DNA of 12,989 nucleotides from an uncultured Collinsella sp. (GCA_900545165.1 UQYA01000051.1:1-12989); one strand, 5' to 3'; positions 1 to 7,594 are shown, counted from the first letter of the stretch. A program made the numbers and translations. The notes: generated by a model not told the origin, from the sequence alone.

Positions 1-2
1 CA

Positions 3-38
3 GGCCCCGCCGACCGATTGCAAGCGGTCGGCGGGGCC
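3..38. terminator. Strong GC-rich hairpin, possible bidirectional terminator
   Basis: A perfect 14-bp stem (GGCCCCGCCGACCG, 3-16, with its complement at 25-38) closes an 8-nt loop. There is no T-run on either side, so termination is inferred from stem strength and from its position in a gene-free stretch beyond the end of the leftward DAHP synthase gene. It could equally end a rightward gene lying before the window. Confidence 0.5.
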
Positions 39-111
39 ATTGTGGCTCTTGACAGCGGATTGGGTCATATGAGCGAGCGGGTCGCATTTGAGACAAGGTG
101 GCGTGAAACGA

Positions 112-140
112 AAGGGCGCCGACCTTCTGGTCGCGCCCTT
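112..140 (-). terminator. Probable rho-independent terminator (minus strand)
   Basis: Arms 112-124 (AAGGGCGCCGACC) and 129-140 (GGTCGCGCCCTT) pair with one bulged base around a TTCT loop. Read leftward, the stem is followed by a T-rich tail (TTTCGTTT). This fits a terminator for the leftward DAHP synthase gene, acting as a second stop after the hairpin at 189-216. Confidence 0.55.
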
Positions 141-188
141 GAAGTTGAACGTCAGATTGTCCAGGTGCGGCCCGCGCAGCGTCGAGCC

Positions 189-216
189 GTTACGGCGTTT
201 GGTAAAACGCCGTAAC
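189..216 (-). terminator. Hairpin directly after the DAHP synthase stop codon
   Basis: A perfect 12-bp stem (GTTACGGCGTTT, 189-200, with its complement at 205-216) has a 4-nt loop. It begins at the base next to the stop codon of the leftward DAHP synthase gene. There is no T-run beyond the stem, so it may stabilise the mRNA 3' end or terminate weakly, with the stronger candidate at 112-140 behind it. Confidence 0.5.
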
Positions 217-1248
217 CTACACCCGCTCCGCGATCTCGTGGATGAGGTAGTCGGTCTTTTCCCAGCCCAGGCACGGGTCGGTGATCGATTTACCAAAGAC
301 GCCGCCGTCGACCGGCTGGTTGCCGTCCTCCAGGTAGGACTCGATCATAAAGCCCTTGACTAGCTTGGAGATGGACTCGTTGCGGCGGCAGCTGTCGAGC
401 ACCTCCTTGCAAATGCGATACTGCTCCAGCGGACGCTTGCCCGAGTTGTCATGGTTGCAGTCGATGACCGCTGCCGGATTGGCGTAGCCGGCATGCTCGG
501 TATAGCGCTCGGCCAGGCGTTCCAGGTGCTCGTAGTGGTAGTTGGGGTAGGTGCGCCCATCGAGACCGATGTAGCCACGCATAACGGCGTGCGCGAGCGG
601 ATTGCCGTCGCACTCGACCTCCCAGTTGCGGAAGATGAAGCTCTGGTGCGCCTGTGCGGCGTAAATGGAGTTGAGCATGACGGTAGTAGAGCCGGCAGTG
701 GGATTCTTCATGCCGACGGGTACCGAAATGCCGCTCGACACCAGGCGATGCTCCTGGTTTTCGACCGAGCGTGCGCCCACGGCCACATAGCTCAGCAGGT
801 CAACGAGGTACTGGTAGTTGGACGGATAGAGCATCTCGTCGGCGGTGAAGAAGCCCGTTTCCTCAATAACGCGCAGGTGCATATGGCGGATGGCCTTGAC
901 GCCCTCGAGCAGGTCGTCGGGAGCCTCGGGGTTGGGGTTGTGCAGAAGACCCTTGTAGCCGGTGCCCTTGGTACGCGGCTTATTGGTGTAGACGCGCGGA
1001 ATGATGATGAGCTTGTCCTTGACCTCCTCGGCGGTCTTGGCCAGTCGGTTCATGTACTCAAGCACTGAATCCTCGCGGTCGGCAGAGCACGGGCCGATGA
1101 TGAGCACCTTACGTGCGTCCTCGCCGGTAAAGACTTTGGCGACCTCGGCGTCAAATGCCTGCTTTTTGGCGGTAAGGTCGGCAGAAAGTGGCATTTCCTC
1201 GCGGATCTCCATGGGTATCGGCAGCCTGCGTTTGAATTCCATGGCCAT
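217..1248 (-). CDS. aroF: 3-deoxy-7-phosphoheptulonate (DAHP) synthase, class I
   Basis: Cytosolic enzyme that condenses phosphoenolpyruvate with erythrose 4-phosphate to DAHP, the committed step of the shikimate pathway. The 343-residue product is close to the 350 of the E. coli isozymes. Family motifs are clear: GPCSADRED (52-60), RVYTNKPRTKGTGYKG (85-100), GARSVENQEHR (158-168), NHDNSGK (265-271), MIESYLEDGNQ (301-311) and SITDPCLGWE (321-330). By comparison with AroG, the metal ligands should be Cys54, His266, Glu303 and Asp324, all present. The ATG at 1246-1248 follows GGAGG at 5-nt spacing; the second ATG two codons on is less well placed. The gene is alone on its transcript, flanked by hairpins downstream and a non-coding stretch upstream. 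The isozyme letter (F, G or H) and feedback inhibitor cannot be told from sequence, so the symbol is nominal. Confidence 0.95.
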   Translation of the reverse strand: MAMEFKRRLPIPMEIREEMPLSADLTAKKQAFDAEVAKVFTGEDARKVLIIGPCSADREDSVLEYMNRLAKTAEEVKDKLIIIPRVYTNKPRTKGTGYKGLLHNPNPEAPDDLLEGVKAIRHMHLRVIEETGFFTADEMLYPSNYQYLVDLLSYVAVGARSVENQEHRLVSSGISVPVGMKNPTAGSTTVMLNSIYAAQAHQSFIFRNWEVECDGNPLAHAVMRGYIGLDGRTYPNYHYEHLERLAERYTEHAGYANPAAVIDCNHDNSGKRPLEQYRICKEVLDSCRRNESISKLVKGFMIESYLEDGNQPVDGGVFGKSITDPCLGWEKTDYLIHEIAERV

Positions 1249-1470
1249 AGGGGCCTCCTCAATCTATAGAAAGAGCAATATGCGTATTGTCGAATGCTCG
1301 GCATTATCCGCTGTCGCACGCTAAAGTGCAAGCCCTTGTCACCCCGAAACCTACCAAAAAGGGACAGGTTTATTTTGGTCAGTTTATCTGGGTAAACGTC
1401 GGCGGATGCCGGGAGGGAGCAGCGCCGCGCGGGACCCTAAGGCTGTTGTCGGTTCCCCAGGAAATACCCT

Positions 1471-1514
1471 GTGGGCAAAAAATGCCAAATATGAGTACGG
1501 TTGCTATCTTAGTA
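1471..1514 (+). repeat. Left arm of 44-nt imperfect inverted repeat
   Basis: This arm begins GTGGGCAAAAAATGCC and is the reverse complement of 1657-1700 with about five mismatches. The first 28 nt (1471-1498) differ from the partner at one base only. The matching short hairpin present in the right arm has decayed here. The pair may bound a small non-autonomous element or be two opposed copies of a dispersed intergenic repeat. Confidence 0.75.
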
Positions 1515-1656
1515 TCATATTGCCTTCGCAAAATAATAGACATAACAGCAAAATATGTTCATTAACGTAAACACATATAAGTTCGCTATAGGGCTGTTTG
1601 ATCAATTTAGGGACGCGTGTAAGCCGTGAAACGGCATTTGGGGCTGTTTTGGCTGT

Positions 1657-1700
1657 TACTAAAAAAGTAACAGTACTCATATTTGCCATTTTTTGCCCAC
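1657..1700 (-). repeat. Right arm of 44-nt imperfect inverted repeat, with internal hairpin
   Basis: Reverse-complement partner of 1471-1514. Its inner edge carries a perfect 8-bp hairpin: CTGTTACT (1653-1660), AAAAA loop, AGTAACAG (1666-1673). The two arms enclose about 140 bp with no gene. The arrangement resembles a miniature inverted-repeat element, although no flanking target duplication was found by eye. Confidence 0.75.
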
Positions 1701-1756
1701 GGGGCTTCGAAGGGGCTGTCAATCAGGTCCCAGGGGAGGCGGTTCGAGGGCCGCAG

Positions 1757-1795
1757 AACAAAAAACGGGGGCGCAGGTTGTCCTGCGCCCCCGTT
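1757..1795 (-). terminator. Rho-independent terminator of the MarR-ABC operon
   Basis: A perfect 14-bp stem (AACGGGGGCGCAGG, 1764-1777, with its complement at 1782-1795) has a 4-nt loop. Read leftward it is followed by a run of T (the A-run just before 1764 on the plus strand). It lies about 30 nt after the stop codon of the second ABC gene and is the clearest intrinsic terminator in the window. Confidence 0.9.
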
Positions 1796-1826
1796 CTCGG
1801 GCATCATTCGTTCCCTGCGGCAGAAT

Positions 1827-3683
1827 TTACGCCGCCTCGTCGAACTGCGAGTTGTACAGGTCGGCGTAGAAGCCGCCTTGGGCGAGTAACTCGTCGTGCG
1901 TGCCCTTCTCGACGATGTCGCCGTCGCGAATTACCAAGATCACGTCGGCATTGCGGATCGTGGACAGGCGGTGCGCGATGACAAAGCTTGTACGGCCCTG
2001 CATCAGCGCATCCATGGCGCGCTGAATGAGTTCCTCGGTGCGGGTATCGACGTTGGAGGTCGCCTCGTCCAGAATCAGTGCCGGGCGGTCGGCCAAAATG
2101 GCACGGGCGATGGTCACGAGCTGGCGCTGACCCTGCGACAGGTTGGTGCCCTCCTCGTTGATCATAAAATCGTAGCCGCCGGCGAGCGTATGGATAAAGT
2201 GATCGCAGCGTGCGGCGCGTGCAGCGGCCTCGACCTCGGCATCGCTCGCATCGGGACGTCCGTAGCGAATGTTCTCGCGGATCGTGCCGTTAAACAGCCA
2301 GGTATCCTGCAGCACCATGGCAAACTCGCCGCGCAGCGCCGCGCGGTCCCAGTCGCGCACGTCGACACCCTCGACGCGCAGCGAACCGCCGTCCACATCG
2401 TAGAAGCGCTGCAGCAGCTTAATGAGCGTGGTCTTGCCGGCGCCGGTGGGACCGACGATGGCGATGGTCTGGCCGGGCTGCGCCTCGCAGCTAAAGTCGT
2501 GGATGATGGTCTTGTCGGGCGTGTAGCCAAACTTCACATGGTCAAACTCCACGTGGCCGGGGCGCTTCTCGGGAATCTGCGCGTCGGCCTTCTGCTCCTC
2601 TTCGGGCGCGGCCAGGAACTCAAAGACGCGCTCGGTGGCGGCAGCCATCGACTGCATCGTGTTGCTCACATTGCCCAGCTGCTGCACGGGTTGCGTAAAG
2701 TTGCGAACGTACTGGATAAAGCTCTGGATGTCGCCGGGCGTGGCATTGCCGGTCAGCGCGAGTTGCGCGCCCACCACGACGACGCCCACGTAGCCCATGT
2801 TGCCCACCAAACTCATGAGCGGCATCATCAGGCCCGACAGGAACTGCGAGCGCCAGCCACTAATAAAGAGACGGTCGTTTTGACGGTCGAACTCCTCGAT
2901 TGAGGCCTCGGCGCGGTCGAAAACCTGGATGACGTTCTGGCCGGCAAAGTCCTCCTCGATAATGCCGTTGACGGCGCCCAGAACCTGCTGTTGCTCGCGG
3001 AAGTACGGCTGCGAGAAGTGAATCATTACGGTCAAGATAATCGCGGCGGCCGGCAGCGTGAGCACGGTGACGCCGGTGAGCGGCAGGCTGATCGACAGCA
3101 TCATGACGAGCACGCCGATAATCTGCGTCACCGACGTGATGAGCTGGGTCACGCTCTGGTTGAGCGACTGGCCGAGCGTATCGACGTCGTTGGTGATGCG
3201 ACTGAGCACGTCGCCCTTGCTGTGTCCGTTAAAGTAGCTCATCGGCACGACGGCAATCTTGGCGGCGATCTCCTTGCGCATTCGGTAGCAGATCTTTTGC
3301 GTGACGCCGGTCATGAGCCAGCCCTGGATTAGACTGCAGATAGAGCTCGCCAGATACAGGCAGAGCAAAAAGCCGAGCGTCTTGGCAATCCAGGCAAAGT
3401 CGACATCGCCGGTGCCGTTGACCTTGGCAACCAAGCCCTCGAACAGTTTGGTGGTAACCTGGCCGAGCACCTTGGGCCCCACAATGTTAAAGATGACCGA
3501 GCACACGGCAAAGGCGACGGCGGTAAACACGGCAATCTTGTGCTGGCCGATATAGCCGAGCAGCTGCCTCATGGTGCCCTTAAAGTCCTTGGCCTTTTCG
3601 CCGCGACGCATGCCGCCCATGCGGCCCATGGGACCACGCTGGCGGGTGGGCTTGGGAATCTGAGTCTTGGTCTCGTCTGCCAT
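1827..3683 (-). CDS. Half-ABC exporter, subunit with catalytic ATP site
   Basis: Membrane exporter subunit of 618 residues, with a transmembrane domain (about 45-330) followed by a nucleotide-binding domain (about 375-610). Visible motifs are Walker A GPTGAGKTT (411-419), Q-loop Gln459, signature LSQGQ (515-519), Walker B ALILDE with catalytic Glu540, and switch His571 in the motif IAHRLST. Its ATPase residues are complete, but its signature departs from LSGGQ. In a dimer with the upstream gene product this non-consensus signature would face the partner's degenerate site, as in TM287/288-type asymmetric exporters. The N-terminus (1-40) is basic with Arg/Gly/Met-rich sequence. The ATG overlaps the TAA stop of the upstream gene (TAATG), which implies translational coupling. 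The substrate is unknown; multidrug or peptide export is typical of such pairs. Confidence 0.93.
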   Translation of the reverse strand: MADETKTQIPKPTRQRGPMGRMGGMRRGEKAKDFKGTMRQLLGYIGQHKIAVFTAVAFAVCSVIFNIVGPKVLGQVTTKLFEGLVAKVNGTGDVDFAWIAKTLGFLLCLYLASSICSLIQGWLMTGVTQKICYRMRKEIAAKIAVVPMSYFNGHSKGDVLSRITNDVDTLGQSLNQSVTQLITSVTQIIGVLVMMLSISLPLTGVTVLTLPAAAIILTVMIHFSQPYFREQQQVLGAVNGIIEEDFAGQNVIQVFDRAEASIEEFDRQNDRLFISGWRSQFLSGLMMPLMSLVGNMGYVGVVVVGAQLALTGNATPGDIQSFIQYVRNFTQPVQQLGNVSNTMQSMAAATERVFEFLAAPEEEQKADAQIPEKRPGHVEFDHVKFGYTPDKTIIHDFSCEAQPGQTIAIVGPTGAGKTTLIKLLQRFYDVDGGSLRVEGVDVRDWDRAALRGEFAMVLQDTWLFNGTIRENIRYGRPDASDAEVEAAARAARCDHFIHTLAGGYDFMINEEGTNLSQGQRQLVTIARAILADRPALILDEATSNVDTRTEELIQRAMDALMQGRTSFVIAHRLSTIRNADVILVIRDGDIVEKGTHDELLAQGGFYADLYNSQFDEAA

Positions 3684-6049
3684 TAGCGCTCGCCTCCTTC
3701 CGTGACGGCTGCAATTTCTTCTTGGGTAAGCCCCAGCTCCTCGGCGGAAAGCTGCGACTGTGCGATCTCCAGGTATGCCGGGCAGCTGTGCAGCAGCTCC
3801 TCGTGCGTACCGGTGCCCACCACGTGGCCGTCGTCGAGCACGATGATCTGGTCGGCGTGCATGATGGTCGCGATGCGCTGGGCCACTACCACGAGCGCGG
3901 CGTCAGTGATGTTTTTGGCCAGCTCTTCGCGCAGGCGCGCGTCGGTCTTGTAGTCGAGGGCGCTAAACGAGTCATCAAACACCACAACCTCGGGCTTTTT
4001 GGCCAATGCGCGGGCGATGGCCAAGCGCTGGCGCTGACCGCCCGAGACATTGGAGCCTCCCTGGCTGATGGGGGAGTCGTAGCCGCCCTCGCGCTCGGCG
4101 ATAAAGTCCTCGGCCTGGGCGATGCGTGCCGCCCGGTGCATGTCCTCGTCGCTTACCATGTCGCCGGCAAACTTGAGGTTGCTCTCGACGGTGCCCGAGA
4201 ACAGGCGCCCCTGCTGCGGGATGTAACCAATGCGGCGACGAAGCTCGGAAAGGGTCATGTCGCGCACGTCGATACCGTCGAGCGAAATGCTGCCGCCCGT
4301 GACGTCGTACAGGCGCGGAATCAACTGCACGAGCGTGGACTTGCCCGAGCCTGTGGAGCCAATGATGCCGAGCATCTGACCGGCATGCGTGGTGAAGTTC
4401 ACGCCGCTGATGACGTCGGCACGGGCATCGGGATACTGGAAGCTCACGTCGCGGAAGGTGAGCTCACCGCGCGGCGCGCTGGCAGCAGGCAGTTTGGGCG
4501 AGGCAGGGTCGTTGATGCTCGTGGGGCAGGTGATGACCTCTTCCACGCGCTCGGCTGCGACCTCGGCGCGGGGCAGGATGACCGAAACCATGGTGAGGAT
4601 CATAAACGCCATGACGATTTGCATGGTGTAGGAGATGAACGCCATCATGTTGCCGACCTGCATCACGCCGCTGGACACGCCCTGCGCGCCAAACCAGACG
4701 ATAAGCACGGTGATGCAGTTCATGACGAGCATCATGAGCGGCATCATAAAGCTCATGGCGCGGTTGGTGTAGAGCTGCGTGGTCATCAGGTCGAGCGAAG
4801 CCTTGTTAAAACGCTCGAGCTCATGCTCCTCGCGGTTGAACGAGCGGATAGGCATAAGGCCGTCGAGCAGCTCGCGGGCGGTAAGGTTCACGCGGTCCAC
4901 AAAGCTCTGCATCTTTTTGAACTTGGGCATGGTGAGGCCCATGAGCACGCCGACAACGGCCGAAACCGCGATGATGGCCACGGCGATGGTCCACTCCAGG
5001 CCGGTGTGGTTAGCCAGGACACGCATGACAGCGACGATGCCCATGACGGGGGCCATCAGGCACATGCGGATAAACAGGGTTGCGGCCATCTGGATCTGCT
5101 GAATGTCGTTGGTACAGCGGGTGATGAGCGAGGCCTGGCTAAACTTGCCCACCTCGGCCGGCGAGAAGTGCATAACCTTGTCGAAGGTCTCGCGGCGCAG
5201 GTCGCGGGCGATGGAGCAGGCGGTGCGCGAAGCCACGGCACCGGTCAGGATGGTGGCGACGAGCGACACCAGGCACAGGCCAAACATCGTGGTCGCCATG
5301 CGGCTCAGGTAAGCGTTCTGCACGTCGGCGGGGTCGATGCCCTGCGCCTTGTACTCGTCCTGTACATAGCTCACGGCGCGCTGAGTGACGATGGAGCCCG
5401 ACATGGAGCCCATTTTATCCGCCATTTCGTTGGCGCCCTCGACGAGCTTGCTTCGGTCTACCAGACCGCCCTCGACACCCAGGCGCAGGCTCTTCATGGT
5501 GATCTTACCGCCGTCGGCATCAATCTGCTTTTGCATGTTCTGCGCCGCCGCGGCCTTCTGTTGCATCTCGGCGAGCTGCTCGGGCGTCATGGTAGCCATC
5601 TGCTCGGGGGTGGGCATGGTCTGGGCAGCGTTGTTGTCTTTCTCGCTGGACGAGCCCATCATGTCACCCATGGAGTTGGCGTCAATGCCCTGGTTGAGCG
5701 AAAGGACGACGGTCTCGGGCAGGCTCATAATGTCGGCGAGCTTGCTGCCGTCGGCGCGCTCGTCCTCGGTACCCTCATACGTTCGAATGCCGTTTTTGTC
5801 AGCCTTGCTAAACACGGTCTCCACAGCCTTGGCGTCCTTGGCGCTCATAAAGAGCTCAAGGTCATCGAGCGATTCGGCACGAATGGTGTCGGGCACGGGC
5901 GAGGCGATGCCGCCTTGCTGCACGCCTACGTCGACGATGTCGCTCATATAGGTAGGCAGCGCCAGATCGGCGTTGCAGCTGATTACGATAAGTACGATAG
6001 CTGCGAACAGTGCCAGGATATGCTTTTTAAAGAGCTTGAGAATCCTCAC
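3683..6049 (-). CDS. Half-ABC exporter, subunit with degenerate ATP site and large outer loop
   Basis: Membrane exporter subunit of 788 residues, partner of the 618-residue protein encoded next. TM1 lies at about 8-28, and a predicted extracytoplasmic stretch of roughly 200 residues (about 45-248) separates it from TM2 (about 250-272). That loop is acidic and rich in Met, Gln and Ala, with a likely coiled coil at about 148-178. The ATPase domain has Walker A GSTGSGKST (564-572), Q-loop PQQ (611-613) and signature VSGGQ (678-682). Walker B is VVVFDD, so Asp693 stands where the catalytic Glu should be, and the switch motif AQRIAT has Gln in place of His. Both changes mark a degenerate site, as in other heterodimeric exporters. 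The start is GTG (6047-6049) within a GTGA overlap with the marR stop. The substrate is not known. Confidence 0.92.
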   Translation of the reverse strand: MRILKLFKKHILALFAAIVLIVISCNADLALPTYMSDIVDVGVQQGGIASPVPDTIRAESLDDLELFMSAKDAKAVETVFSKADKNGIRTYEGTEDERADGSKLADIMSLPETVVLSLNQGIDANSMGDMMGSSSEKDNNAAQTMPTPEQMATMTPEQLAEMQQKAAAAQNMQKQIDADGGKITMKSLRLGVEGGLVDRSKLVEGANEMADKMGSMSGSIVTQRAVSYVQDEYKAQGIDPADVQNAYLSRMATTMFGLCLVSLVATILTGAVASRTACSIARDLRRETFDKVMHFSPAEVGKFSQASLITRCTNDIQQIQMAATLFIRMCLMAPVMGIVAVMRVLANHTGLEWTIAVAIIAVSAVVGVLMGLTMPKFKKMQSFVDRVNLTARELLDGLMPIRSFNREEHELERFNKASLDLMTTQLYTNRAMSFMMPLMMLVMNCITVLIVWFGAQGVSSGVMQVGNMMAFISYTMQIVMAFMILTMVSVILPRAEVAAERVEEVITCPTSINDPASPKLPAASAPRGELTFRDVSFQYPDARADVISGVNFTTHAGQMLGIIGSTGSGKSTLVQLIPRLYDVTGGSISLDGIDVRDMTLSELRRRIGYIPQQGRLFSGTVESNLKFAGDMVSDEDMHRAARIAQAEDFIAEREGGYDSPISQGGSNVSGGQRQRLAIARALAKKPEVVVFDDSFSALDYKTDARLREELAKNITDAALVVVAQRIATIMHADQIIVLDDGHVVGTGTHEELLHSCPAYLEIAQSQLSAEELGLTQEEIAAVTEGGER

Positions 6050-6495
6050 TCGGCATCTCTCCTTTCTTGATTGCGGTCGATAATTTCGTTGGCACGCCTT
6101 AGAAGACGCACCATCTCTTGGGTATCTGTTTCGCCGAGCTGCTCGAGGAAAGCCGCAGTGCGGTCCTCGAATTCCCGACGTTTGATTTCGAGATCCTGGA
6201 ATCCTTTGTCGGTCACCGTGACGTGTACGCGACGACGGTCGGTCTTTGAGTGCTCGCGCTCGACCCAGCCCTTGGCTTCGAGAGCGCGTAGGATATTGGC
6301 GATGCGGGCACTCGAGACCCAGGCGCGATCAGCGAGTTCGCTCGGCGTGAGCGAACCGCCGGCGAGTATGAGGGCGCGCATGACGGCCATCTCGCCGCCG
6401 AGGGCTTTGTCCGCAAAGCGCGAAATGCGCTGATGCATGCTGCCAAACTCGGTAAGGAGCTGACGCCCAAGCTCACGGAAATCGGTATCTTCCAC
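6046..6495 (-). CDS. MarR-family transcriptional regulator
   Basis: A 149-residue winged-helix repressor-type protein, the normal length for the family. The recognition helix-turn-helix lies at about 50-76 (LTPSELADRAWVSSARIANI) and the wing at about 80-98, with the basic EHSKTDRRRV followed by VTVTDKG, a typical MarR wing. It is the first gene of the operon, overlapping the following ABC gene by 4 nt. It therefore most likely senses the exported compound and represses its own operon, which is inferred from the usual MarR-exporter arrangement. The start is GTG at 6493-6495; an in-frame stop lies four codons upstream, and AGGGG 6 nt before is a modest ribosome binding site. A later start cannot be excluded. 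Confidence 0.9.
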   Translation of the reverse strand: MEDTDFRELGRQLLTEFGSMHQRISRFADKALGGEMAVMRALILAGGSLTPSELADRAWVSSARIANILRALEAKGWVEREHSKTDRRRVHVTVTDKGFQDLEIKRREFEDRTAAFLEQLGETDTQEMVRLLRRANEIIDRNQERRDAE

Positions 6496-6646
6496 CGAAA
6501 ACCCCTAACACTAGAAACTATTTCCGGTGAAAGATGATACCCCAGCTCAACCATCCCATTCGGTAGATTTCTAGGCATGTCCCAAAAAACTACTTGGCCG
6601 CTAGGAAATATAAAGAGTGCATAAAAATTTAAAATCATTCAATTAC

Positions 6647-6658
6647 TGAAGCGTTTCA
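6647..6658. promoter_or_regulatory. LacI/GalR-type operator (TGAAGCGTTTCA)
   Basis: A 12-bp near-palindrome with a central CG and one mismatched pair, the form bound by LacI/GalR-family and CcpA-like regulators. It falls between a weak -35 (TTACTG, 6643-6648) and a -10-like TATTAT (6665-6670) at 16-nt spacing, a usual place for a repressor. It lies upstream of the dehydrogenase and sugar-acid permease genes, which suits carbon-source control. No LacI-type regulator gene is in the window. Confidence 0.5.
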
Positions 6659-6718
6659 AAGAACTATTATGCACGCGGTTAGGCGAGGGGTTGTCACCAC
6701 CATGACGACTGGGACTCA

Positions 6719-6724
6719 TATAAT
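6719..6724 (+). promoter_or_regulatory. Consensus -10 element (TATAAT)
   Basis: A perfect TATAAT lies 61 nt before the dehydrogenase start. The best -35 match, TTGTCA at 6691-6696, is 22 nt away, too far for a standard sigma-70 promoter, so an activator or the alternative -10 at 6665-6670 may apply. Confidence 0.4.
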
Positions 6725-6785
6725 CGCCACGTGCGATGCTCCAACTTCCCGCAAGGAGACACCTTACATAAAGGGGGATGGAGTC

Positions 6786-7535
6786 ATGGCATTTGACTTC
6801 ACGGGCAAGACCGCGATTGTCACGGGCGGCACTCAGGGCATTGGCCTCGAGATCGCCAAGGGCATCGTCGCGGGCGGCGGACATGTCGCGCTCATCGCAA
6901 GGAACGCTGCTAAGGGCGAGGCCGCTGTGGCCGAGCTTGGCGAGGGCAACAAGTTTTATCAGCTCGATGTCGCCGATGCGCCCAAGGCGCGCGAGACCGT
7001 CGAGCAGATTTTTACGGACCTCCCGCAAACCAATATCCTGATCAACTGCGCTGGCGTCATCAGCACCAAGAAGTTCGACGAGATCGACGACACCGAGTGG
7101 CGCCGTACCATCGACATCAACCTCAACGGCACCTTTACCATGATGAACGCCGTGTACCCGCACTTTAAGGCTGCCCATGCCGGCACTATCGTCAACGTGA
7201 GCTCTGTTGCTGGCAAGATCGGCGGTGGCCTGCTCGGCACCGCGGCTTACGCGAGCTCCAAGGCCGGTGTTAACGGCCTAACCAAGGCAGTCGCCAAGGA
7301 GGGCGGTAAGTTCGGCGTTCGCTGCAACGCTGTGTGCCCGTCGCTCACGTTGACCGATATGACCTCGATTCTCTCTGACGAGAACTCTCAGCGCATCATC
7401 AACGGTATTCCTCTGGGCCGCGCCGCCCAGGCCAGCGAGCCTGCGCAGATGGTGCTGTTCTTCGCTTCCGACCTCGCCAGCTTCGTGAACGGCGAGATTG
7501 GTGACTGCGACGGCGGCATCGTCCTGGACGGGTAA
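6786..7535 (+). CDS. Short-chain dehydrogenase/reductase (SDR), probably sugar-acid oxidoreductase
   Basis: Cytosolic NAD(P)-dependent oxidoreductase of 249 residues, the usual length of classical SDRs. Visible are the cofactor loop TGGTQGIG (13-20), NCAG (87-90), the structural Asn112, and the catalytic triad Ser140, Tyr155 and Lys159 in YASSK. Arg39 just after the second strand, with no Asp at its end, hints at NADP(H), but this is inference. The start ATG at 6786 begins MAFDFTGK, where SDRs normally begin; GGGGGA and GGAG lie just upstream. The KdgT-type permease that follows suggests a substrate in ketodeoxygluconate or related sugar-acid metabolism, like KduD or gluconate 5-dehydrogenase. 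SDR specificity cannot be read from sequence, so no symbol is given. Confidence 0.88.
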   Translation: MAFDFTGKTAIVTGGTQGIGLEIAKGIVAGGGHVALIARNAAKGEAAVAELGEGNKFYQLDVADAPKARETVEQIFTDLPQTNILINCAGVISTKKFDEIDDTEWRRTIDINLNGTFTMMNAVYPHFKAAHAGTIVNVSSVAGKIGGGLLGTAAYASSKAGVNGLTKAVAKEGGKFGVRCNAVCPSLTLTDMTSILSDENSQRIINGIPLGRAAQASEPAQMVLFFASDLASFVNGEIGDCDGGIVLDG

Positions 7536-7554
7536 TACCCCGCGGTGATCGTTT

Positions 7555-7594
7555 GGCGGCGACCCTGGCGACTCGGGGTTGTCGCCTTCTTTCT
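7555..7594 (+). terminator. Hairpin with T-rich tail between dehydrogenase and permease
   Basis: GGCGGCGACC (7555-7564) pairs fully, with two G-U pairs, to GGTTGTCGCC (7577-7586) around a 12-nt loop, followed by TTCTTTCT. It lies 19 nt after the dehydrogenase stop and 51 nt before the permease start. It could be a partial terminator that lowers permease expression relative to the dehydrogenase, or a full stop with an unseen permease promoter. Confidence 0.6.

Larger units (their letters stand above)
1249..1756. other. Non-coding stretch between DAHP synthase and ABC operon
   Basis: No credible gene is seen in this interval; short open frames here lack ribosome binding sites and family resemblance. 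The part next to DAHP synthase should carry its promoter: on the minus strand TATAGA (around 1261-1266) is a possible -10 element, but its best -35 match (TCGACA) sits 19 nt away, so the call is weak. Positions 1353-1379 hold a small inverted repeat (ACCAAAA / TTTTGGT). Positions 1471-1700 are bounded by a long imperfect inverted repeat and are visibly more AT-rich than the genes. Confidence 0.5.
6496..6785. promoter_or_regulatory. Divergent regulatory region between marR operon and dehydrogenase
   Basis: This gene-free 290-bp region must carry the promoters of both the leftward MarR-ABC operon and the rightward dehydrogenase-permease genes. It is AT-rich around 6605-6670. Related half-sites CTAGAAA (6511-6517), TTTCTAG (6568-6574) and CTAGGAAA (6601-6608) recur in opposite orientations and could be MarR operator halves, though their spacing is wide. 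An open frame runs from 6669 into the dehydrogenase, but the first 39 codons lack family similarity and are treated as untranslated. Confidence 0.6.

Noticed and set aside
1471..1700. CRISPR array
   Set aside because: There are only two inverted arms, with no regularly spaced direct repeats and no cas genes.
1287..1722. Short open frames covering the inverted repeat arms
   Set aside because: The similarity of their peptides follows from the DNA repeat; base differences between arms are mostly non-synonymous, so there is no sign of coding selection.
3722..6070. A 782-codon plus-strand open frame opposite the larger ABC gene
   Set aside because: It lies opposite a clear ABC exporter and its low-complexity His/Ala/Gly/Asp-rich product has no family resemblance; it is a codon-bias shadow.
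6669..6785. N-terminal extension of the dehydrogenase by 39 codons from an upstream ATG
   Set aside because: The extension is not SDR-like, covers the TATAAT element and lacks a good ribosome binding site, whereas ATG 6786 has one and matches the family start.
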